Shown: positions 13,036-17,407 of the stretch, piece after piece
How positions within the stretch are numbered: position 1 is the stretch's first letter
Layout of the letters: every line of letters starts with the position of its first letter
Origin: JBBDWZ01 sp050732575
GTDB lineage: Bacteria > Gemmatimonadota > Gemmatimonadetes > Longimicrobiales > RSA9
Direction of reading: 5' to 3'
DNA: 17,407 nucleotides
Assembly: GCA_050732575.1 (NCBI GenBank)
Contig: JBOHRF010000088.1
Span: forward strand, 1 to 17,407
Translations under genes and position numbers: made by a program
Notes under the pieces: model-generated
Told to the model about the DNA's origin: nothing
Seen by the model: only the letters and a program-made list of their open reading frames with translations
Database searches by the model: none

Positions 13036-14073
13036 TCAATGCTTCCGCAGGGCGAGCCCGACCGGCAGCATCAGCATGGGCGCGAACTCGTCGAGTGACA
13101 CGGATTGCATGACCTCGGGTCGGACGCCCACGCGCTGCAGCGGGCTGGCTACATCGGTGCGCACGCCCAGTCGGTTCGCCAACCCCTGAACCAGACCTGG
13201 CACGCACGCACCGCCACCCGAAACGAATACGCGACCGATCCCTTCCCCACCGTTCTGCGACTGAATGAATGCCGCAGCGCGCTCTACACCAACCGCCAGC
13301 TCGTCCACGCGGTCTTCCACCATCACGCGCAGATCCATGTTCTCATCTTTGCCCTGCAGCGCGGCTTCTGCGGCATCTGCGGTCAGGCCACGCTCCCGCT
13401 GCAATGATTCGCGCAGACGCCGCGAACCGAAGGGAATGTCACGCACCAGAATCGGTACGGCGTCTTCCAGCATGTTCACGTTAGTCGTCTCGTGGCCCAC
13501 ATTGACCAGTGCTACCAGGCCGGTCAGCGAGCCCGGATAGTTGTGCTCGAACGCGTTGTGCAAAGCGAACGCATCTACGTCAATGGCCGCCAGTGACAAG
13601 CCCGCATCGGCCAACAGGTTCATCCGGTTCTCGATCAGCTCGCGTTTCGCTGCCACCAGCAACACCTGCATTTGTGGCTTCGTACCATCCGGATCCAGGA
13701 TCTGGAAATCGAGCTGCACATTCTCCATGTCGAACGGCACGTGTTGCTCGGCCTCCCAACGAATGACTTCGCGCGCATCCGCTTCCGTCATCCGATCCAT
13801 CGGAATTTTTTTTATGATCACGTCGTGGCCACCCACGGCGCACACAACGTCCTTAGCTTTCACGCCGCTGCTTTCAACCACGGAGCGGACCGTTTCGGCA
13901 ACCAGGACTGGATCCATCACTTCGCCCTCCACAATGGCATCGGGCACCAGTGGACTGGTTGCGACCTGAACGATCTCGGGTTCCGATTTCGAATGGTCGA
14001 TGACAACGAGCTTGACGAAGCCACTGCCGATATCGAGACCAGCAGAGACTTTGTTACGGCCAAAAAGTCCCAT
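13036..14073 (-). CDS. pilM: PilM, actin-like ATPase of the type IV pilus
   Basis: This 345-residue protein has the actin/FtsA fold. SAGLDIGSGFVKLVVID (~11-27) is the phosphate-1 loop, VALVNVGHETTNVNML is phosphate 2, and GRVFVSGGGACVPGLVQGL is the adenosine motif. The segment MTEADAREVIRWEAEQHVPF is the conserved PilM signature. PilM is cytoplasmic, binds the N-terminal motif of PilN and passes the state of the motor ATPases to the PilN/PilO/PilP complex. The ATG at 14073 (MGLFGRNK) is preferred to a GTG four codons upstream because PilM proteins usually start M-x-L-F. It is first in the pilMNOPQ operon, about 40 bases after a consensus promoter. Confidence 0.95.
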   Translation of the reverse strand: MGLFGRNKVSAGLDIGSGFVKLVVIDHSKSEPEIVQVATSPLVPDAIVEGEVMDPVLVAETVRSVVESSGVKAKDVVCAVGGHDVIIKKIPMDRMTEADAREVIRWEAEQHVPFDMENVQLDFQILDPDGTKPQMQVLLVAAKRELIENRMNLLADAGLSLAAIDVDAFALHNAFEHNYPGSLTGLVALVNVGHETTNVNMLEDAVPILVRDIPFGSRRLRESLQRERGLTADAAEAALQGKDENMDLRVMVEDRVDELAVGVERAAAFIQSQNGGEGIGRVFVSGGGACVPGLVQGLANRLGVRTDVASPLQRVGVRPEVMQSVSLDEFAPMLMLPVGLALRKH

Positions 14074-14121
14074 CACGGACCGCACGAGTTTTTAGGGGGA
14101 AGGCCTTGAAGGCGGTCATCC

Positions 14122-14150
14122 ATGGTATGAACCGCACCACACAGTGTCAA
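14122..14150 (-). promoter_or_regulatory. Sigma70-type promoter of the pilM operon
   Basis: On the minus strand TTGACA (14150-14145) is a perfect -35 box, followed by a 17-bp spacer and TACCAT (14127-14122) as -10. Transcription would start at about 14115, giving a leader of roughly 40 bases before pilM. The leader includes a GCCTT-C-AAGGC palindrome (14103-14113). Confidence 0.75.
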
Positions 14151-14165
14151 GACCTTTTTCATCAG

Positions 14166-14207
14166 AATGATCCATCCATCATGTTGCATGTAACATGCTG
14201 TATCATT
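14166..14207. promoter_or_regulatory. Nested inverted repeats upstream of the pilM promoter
   Basis: CATGTT-GCATGT-AACATG (14180-14197) is a perfect 6-bp inverted repeat. It is flanked by AATGAT (14166-14171) and ATCATT (14202-14207). It lies about 65-90 bp upstream of the predicted pilM transcription start, a usual place for an activator. The binding protein is unknown. Confidence 0.4.
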
Positions 14208-14258
14208 TTGTTCGATCCCATTTTCAAGTGTTGACAACGCTCTGCGTGCAGCCACGAA

Positions 14259-14278
14259 AAATGCTTGCATCGTGCAAG
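14259..14278 (-). terminator. Short hairpin with T-run
   Basis: CTTGCA-CGA-TGCAAG (14278-14264 on the minus strand) is a perfect 6-bp stem followed by CATTTTT. It resembles a small intrinsic terminator for minus-strand transcription coming from the minor-pilin operon, placed before the pilM promoter. The stem is short, so an operator palindrome is an equally possible reading. Confidence 0.35.
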
Positions 14279-14319
14279 AACAAGCTGACAAGAAAACTGG
14301 ATTCGACCCGGCGAGCAGC

Positions 14320-14489
14320 TCAGCGCTGCAGCGTGCGCGCCGATTGAAGCAACGAGTGTCGAGAAGCGGCGTAGAATCCGACGGTTACCAGTGCACCGGC
14401 CAACATCATGGCCACCATGGTCGCGATCAGGGCTACGCTTCGGAACTGATGCGCAGAATGCCTGGACTCAACACCTTACGATTCGTCAT
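14320..14489 (-). pseudogene. Split frame with a hydrophobic helix, possibly a broken small membrane gene
   Basis: An ATG at 14489 opens MTNRKVLSPGILRIS and meets TAG at 14433-14435. In an overlapping frame the strand reads FRSVALIATMVAMMLAGALV followed by TVGFYAASRHSLLQSARTLQR and TGA (14320-14322). The second piece looks like a membrane helix with a positively charged tail, similar in style to the N-terminus of PilX-type pilins. Joining the pieces needs a frameshift near 14440-14455. The shorter 32-residue ORF from ATG 14418 is an alternative. No ribosome-binding site is seen, so it may be chance. The rest of the 14086-14646 gap contains no other gene. Confidence 0.25.
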
Positions 14490-14601
14490 CACTGCAGACT
14501 GTCTGTCACAATCTTTCACACGTTGCCACTTCGAGATCCATGCCGGTCAAAATGTCTAGGTGCGAGTTGGACTCATGCGGCGACTTGCACACTTGTTAGC
14601 G

Positions 14602-14628
14602 AAATGTTTGCTGGCCGCGGAAACATTT
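14602..14628 (-). terminator. Hairpin after the pilX-like gene
   Basis: AAATGTTT (14602-14609) and AAACATTT (14621-14628) form a perfect 8-bp A/T-rich stem around an 11-base GC-rich loop, 18 bases after the pilX-like stop codon. It probably marks the end of the minor-pilin operon. No T-run follows on the minus strand, so efficient intrinsic termination is doubtful. Confidence 0.4.
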
Positions 14629-14646
14629 TCGGTGTGGATTGTTGAA

Positions 14647-15786
14647 TCAAAACACAGGAATCCAGGATCGTGGGGCGCGCCGCTCGAGTCGGTTCAGGGC
14701 AGGAGGCCGCGTGAGCGCGCGCAGGACAGCGCAGGTCGAGCCGCGCACACGGCCACTGGCCAGGACCGTTGGACCGGCCTGCGAGCGCGCCAGCAGCGCG
14801 CCTTCCAGCACGGCACCCGATTCCAGGCGGGCACTGCCACGGACCAGGGCAACGCCATAGAAGCGGGCGCCTGCGGCCAGGGTCAGATCGCCCTCCACCA
14901 CGAGCAGGCCCTGCCCCGCGCCCGCGGACAGCACCAGGCTGCCCGCCGCATGAATGAGCGGGAGATAGTCGGCGCACGGATGGTCCGACTCGAGCGGCGC
15001 ACCCCAGTTGCCGGGTGCATCCGTGCGGCAGGCTGTGGCTGACGCGGCCGGGCTCAATTCCAACAACCCCGACTCGTGGCGATCGGCCCGCTCTGCGAGT
15101 TGCGCCAGTGACCAACCGCCCAGCTGGTCGAATGCGCTACTGCCGCTCAGCGCTGTGTGCTCATGAATGGGGGGCGCACCGCTCAAGCGCGCGCCTTCGC
15201 TCACCTCGACCTGCGCACCGGGTATCACGGCCAGCCCGCCCAATGCGTCAGGCAGCGCCAGCCAGGTCGAACAGCGGGCGGCGGACCACCCATTCGGCGC
15301 GAGCGCCGCGTTACTGCCATCAACCTGGCTCGTGCCCTCGAGCAGGACGTTGCCACCCAGGTTGATGGCAGCCGGCAGCTGCGCCAGTGCAAGCTGCGGG
15401 TCGAAGCTCACCAGAAGCAGAGCCGCGTTGGCCCGGGCCGCGCGCTGGACCGGACCCGATTCCGTGCTGGCCCGCGCCAGGAACAAGCCCGGAGCCAGGC
15501 GCTCCAGGTCTGCGATAACACGAGTGCCCAGCGAATCCGTCTCATCAACCACGCTCATACGATCGCCGGGTGCCAGTGCCTGCACGCTGTCGTGCCGCGC
15601 TGCCGTGATCTTTGCCAGTGCCGAGCGACCGGCCAGTTGCGCGTGTACGGCCCACACACGCTGGTCGGAAACAGCACGTTCCTGGTGGGCCGCGCTTATG
15701 ATGGCAACGGCCAGCAGCTCAATCAGCACCAGCACGCCGATCACCACCGGCAGGACGATCCCGGCTCGCGCTTCGAATCGTGTCAT
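14647..15786 (-). CDS. PilX/GspK-like minor pilin with repetitive beta-rich C-terminus
   Basis: This 379-residue protein starts MTRFEARAGIVLPVVIGVLV and continues LIELLAVAII, a type III signal followed by a membrane helix. Cleavage after Gly would leave I-V-L-P-V, so the usual Glu at +5 is absent, as in GspK-type tip pseudopilins. After a helical stalk (HQERAVSDQRVWAVHAQLAG) the C-terminal 250 residues contain repeated short strands with Gly turns (NLGGNVLLEGTSQVDGS, LLVVEGDLTLAAGARFYGVA, ARLESGAVLEGALLARSQ), which suggests a beta-helix-like stack. It overlaps the pilW-like gene by four bases. PilX annotation is by N-terminus and position; the C-terminus is not recognised. Confidence 0.75.
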   Translation of the reverse strand: MTRFEARAGIVLPVVIGVLVLIELLAVAIISAAHQERAVSDQRVWAVHAQLAGRSALAKITAARHDSVQALAPGDRMSVVDETDSLGTRVIADLERLAPGLFLARASTESGPVQRAARANAALLLVSFDPQLALAQLPAAINLGGNVLLEGTSQVDGSNAALAPNGWSAARCSTWLALPDALGGLAVIPGAQVEVSEGARLSGAPPIHEHTALSGSSAFDQLGGWSLAQLAERADRHESGLLELSPAASATACRTDAPGNWGAPLESDHPCADYLPLIHAAGSLVLSAGAGQGLLVVEGDLTLAAGARFYGVALVRGSARLESGAVLEGALLARSQAGPTVLASGRVRGSTCAVLRALTRPPALNRLERRAPRSWIPVF

Positions 15787-16484
15787 GGTTGCTGATTCAG
15801 AAAGGGGAGGCGCACGCGCATGGACTCTGTGCCAGCGCGCGCAGCGCCTGCAGCCAGCACGGCTGTTCCACCCGTGGCGCCGGGCGCGAAGAACGTGCGA
15901 CGTGTATCCAGCGTCTCACCCGTCAACGGCTGCCGGCCCTCGCGGCCCAGCCGATAACGCAGTGCACGTTCACTCAGATAATACGCGCCGGCCTCGAAGA
16001 TCAGAACCAGATCTCCGGGAAGCAGCGGTACACTGGTGAGCACCCGGTAGGTCTGTGTGCGCCCGTTACAACCGTTCGTGCGGCGCTCTGCATTGAGCAG
16101 ATCGGCGCCCAGTTCCTGATCAGCGCCACGCAGGATGAGCACCGAGTCCTTGGCCGGATCGGGCGCGCGCAATGCATCCACACCCAGCAGCACGCTGCCA
16201 TCCGTGTTCTGCACGCATACGGTACCGGATGCGCGGAGCGCGCGCAGCGCCAGGGAATCCGCCGCCCATGCCCGCACATCGCGCAACGGATGCAGCCAGC
16301 GCGTTTCTGCGCGCAGCACTTCCGCCACCACGCGCAGCGTTTCACTGCGCAGCGTGCGCGCATTGGTGGCACGCGCCAGGCTGGTCATGCCGTGCAACAG
16401 CCCCACGGCCGCCGTCAACACGATCGCGCCCAGGGTGAGCGCAACCAGCAACTCGAGCAGGGAATGACCGGTGCGGACGCTCAT
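15783..16484 (-). CDS. PilW-like minor pilin
   Basis: This 233-residue protein carries a clear prepilin signal, MSVRTGHSLLELLVALTLGA: cleavage after Gly6 leaves H-S-L-L-E with the conserved Glu at +5. His at +1 is unusual (Phe or Met is commoner). The helix is followed by a 180-residue globular part with two Cys (TVCVQNTDG and NGCNGR) that could form a disulfide. Length and position between PilV-like and PilX-like genes fit PilW/GspJ, a subunit of the pilus-priming tip complex. It overlaps both neighbours by four bases (ATGA). The exact family is assigned by order rather than by a diagnostic domain. Confidence 0.78.
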   Translation of the reverse strand: MSVRTGHSLLELLVALTLGAIVLTAAVGLLHGMTSLARATNARTLRSETLRVVAEVLRAETRWLHPLRDVRAWAADSLALRALRASGTVCVQNTDGSVLLGVDALRAPDPAKDSVLILRGADQELGADLLNAERRTNGCNGRTQTYRVLTSVPLLPGDLVLIFEAGAYYLSERALRYRLGREGRQPLTGETLDTRRTFFAPGATGGTAVLAAGAARAGTESMRVRLPFLNQQP

Positions 16485-16828
16485 GGTTGCCTGGACGCGA
16501 GGACAATCCGGTAGGCAGCCGAGTGCGATGCATTTCCGTCTGCGTACGAAACGGCAACATCGAGTTGCTGCAGGCCTGACGAATCCGGACTCACTCGCCA
16601 GGAAATGTGGAATCGGTCCGTGCTCCGTTCTCCCGAGGACGGCGTGCTCGTCTGAGCCAGGGAATCGATCACTTGCAGCGCCTCCATTGCGCCGCGCTCG
16701 CTCGCCTCAGCCTGACGCAATAGCGTCCCGGCCAAAAGCGCCGAGCCGGCCACACCTAACAACGCAACACCGACCAGGGTCAACGCCACCACGACTTCGA
16801 CCAGGCCGAAACCGCGCCGCGTTACCAC
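16481..16828 (-). CDS. PilV/GspI-like minor pilin
   Basis: This 115-residue protein begins MVTRRGFGLVEVVVALTLVG, with the prepilin site R-R-G/F and Glu at +5 (F-G-L-V-E). A hydrophobic helix and a small beta-rich domain (FHISWRVSPDSSGLQQLDVAVSYADG) follow. Size and order match PilV/GspI, a core subunit of the tip complex. The start is GTG at 16828, overlapping the upstream gene by seven bases, with GGAAGG eight bases before it. It overlaps the pilW-like gene by four bases. Confidence 0.8.
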   Translation of the reverse strand: MVTRRGFGLVEVVVALTLVGVALLGVAGSALLAGTLLRQAEASERGAMEALQVIDSLAQTSTPSSGERSTDRFHISWRVSPDSSGLQQLDVAVSYADGNASHSAAYRIVLASRQP

Positions 16829-17262
16829 GGGCGAGGCCTTCCATACGCGGAGAAGGTGACGGCGCCTTCCACCTCACCGCGCCGAACGCGCAGCGTGAGA
16901 TTGGCCAGCCGGCCCACACCCAGTGCGTCATACTCGAGCAACGTGCTGGTGCGGGCCGAATTCTCGATCTCGAGCGCAATGCCATATCGATCGTGCAGGT
17001 CCCATGTGGCATGCACGCGCGTGCTGTCACGCGCCAACACATCAAGGGTTCCATTCTCCGTTACGCGCAGGAAGGCACCGCCCTGCGCCAGGGCCAGCGC
17101 ACGCGTGCGCGTGGCCGCAGCAACGACCGCATCGCGAGCGGCCTGCACCGACAACACATGGAGCGCGCGCACGAAATTGGGTGCGGCCAGCCCGGCCAGC
17201 GCGCCCAGCAGCGTAAGGACGAGCAGCAGTTCGGGAGTGCTGAACGCTGGATTCCGATTCAT
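16822..17262 (-). CDS. FimT/GspH-like minor pilin
   Basis: This 146-residue protein opens MNRNPAFSTPELLLVLTLLG and continues ALAGLAAPNFVRAL, the pattern of FimT/GspH. Cleavage would fall between Ala6 and Phe7, with Glu at +5; Ala rather than Gly at -1 is uncommon but tolerated by some peptidases. The remainder (AARDAVVAAATRTRALALAQGG, then alternating strands ending FSAYGRPRPW) fits the GspH fold. The ATG at 17262 is chosen because it gives a normal six-residue leader; an in-frame ATG at 17298 would give an 18-residue leader. It is first in the minor-pilin cluster. The frame stays open upstream through the tandem repeat to the window edge. Confidence 0.8.
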   Translation of the reverse strand: MNRNPAFSTPELLLVLTLLGALAGLAAPNFVRALHVLSVQAARDAVVAAATRTRALALAQGGAFLRVTENGTLDVLARDSTRVHATWDLHDRYGIALEIENSARTSTLLEYDALGVGRLANLTLRVRRGEVEGAVTFSAYGRPRPW

Positions 17263-17308
17263 GCTGCCAGGGTAACCCTGTAGCCGGGGCACAACCATGG
17301 CTGGTTGG

Positions 17309-17407
17309 GGCGTGACGGGCGTGACGGGCGTGACGGGCGTGACGGCCGTGACGGGCGTGACGGGCGTGACGGGCGTGACGGCCGTGACGGGCGTGACGGG
17401 CGTGACG
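17309..17407. repeat. Eleven 9-bp tandem repeats (GGCGTGACG), running off the window
   Basis: The unit GGCGTGACG is repeated 11 times without interruption. Units 5 (17345) and 9 (17381) have GCC in place of GGC, which gives a higher-order period of four units (36 bp). All three minus-strand frames are open; one of them encodes V-T-P repeats (V-T-A at the variants) and is continuous with the fimT-like frame. The plus frame G-V-T is also open. The array starts 46 bp upstream of the fimT-like ATG. Confidence 0.9.

Noticed and set aside
12153..13112. 319-residue open frame on the plus strand
   Set aside because: It is antisense to pilN, whose motifs and operon overlaps are clear; its N-terminus is the mirror of the repetitive PilN tail.
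14272..14559. 95-residue plus-strand frame in the gap between the pilus operons
   Set aside because: Its composition is noise-like, no ribosome-binding site is seen, and it runs opposite to all neighbours and over the split membrane frame.
17309..17407. Tandem repeats considered as a CRISPR array
   Set aside because: The units are 9 bp and contiguous with no spacers, so it is a minisatellite.

Overview
The window is about 17.4 kb of GC-rich bacterial chromosome in two unlike parts. Positions 1 to about 3,550 are an accessory patchwork. Positions 3,557 to 17,262 are a compact housekeeping block in which every gene lies on the minus strand. The type IV pilus (T4P) secretin operon linked to shikimate genes, the diderm-type secretin and the high GC fit a Gram-negative phylum; Gemmatimonadota is my best guess from overall feel, but nothing here proves it.

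Accessory part (plus-strand genes unless stated). It opens with two insertion-sequence remnants: an IS200-type Y1 transposase fragment with terminal-type hairpins (1-186) and the first ~22 codons of an IS3-type orfA (432-498). Three two-gene modules follow, each with overlapping stop and start codons: a Phd-like antitoxin with a PIN toxin of the COG1569 type (842-1572), a small charged protein with a MNT-like nucleotidyltransferase (1907-2589), and a Phd/VapB antitoxin with a VapC toxin (2769-3418). Between modules lie a degraded copy of the topA 3' tail (1602-1739, minus) and the last ~22 codons of another PIN toxin (2651-2716). Two modules appear to start from leaderless transcripts (TANNNT box 6-7 nt before ATG). 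A large hairpin (3443-3525) separates this convergent part from topA.

Housekeeping part, read in transcription order from the right edge: a 9-bp tandem repeat at the window edge; four pilin-like minor proteins (fimT/gspH-like, pilV-like, pilW-like, pilX/gspK-like) joined by 4-7 bp overlaps; a 560-bp gap holding a consensus sigma70 promoter and several palindromes; pilM-pilN-pilO-pilP-pilQ, the alignment complex and outer-membrane secretin; two tandem paralogous putative lipoproteins directly after pilQ; a strong hairpin; then aroC (chorismate synthase), aroK (shikimate kinase) and topA (DNA topoisomerase I), tightly packed.

The T4P genes together supply the inner-membrane platform link (PilM/N/O/P), the secretin (PilQ) and a pilin-like tip or priming complex. 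Motor ATPases, PilC, the major pilin and prepilin peptidase are not in the window. The least explained items are the lipoprotein pair behind pilQ, an EF-hand-like loop inside PilQ, the topA-tail scar beside the toxin-antitoxin modules, and the repeat that stays in frame with the fimT-like gene. I found no CRISPR array, tRNA, rRNA or clear phage gene.
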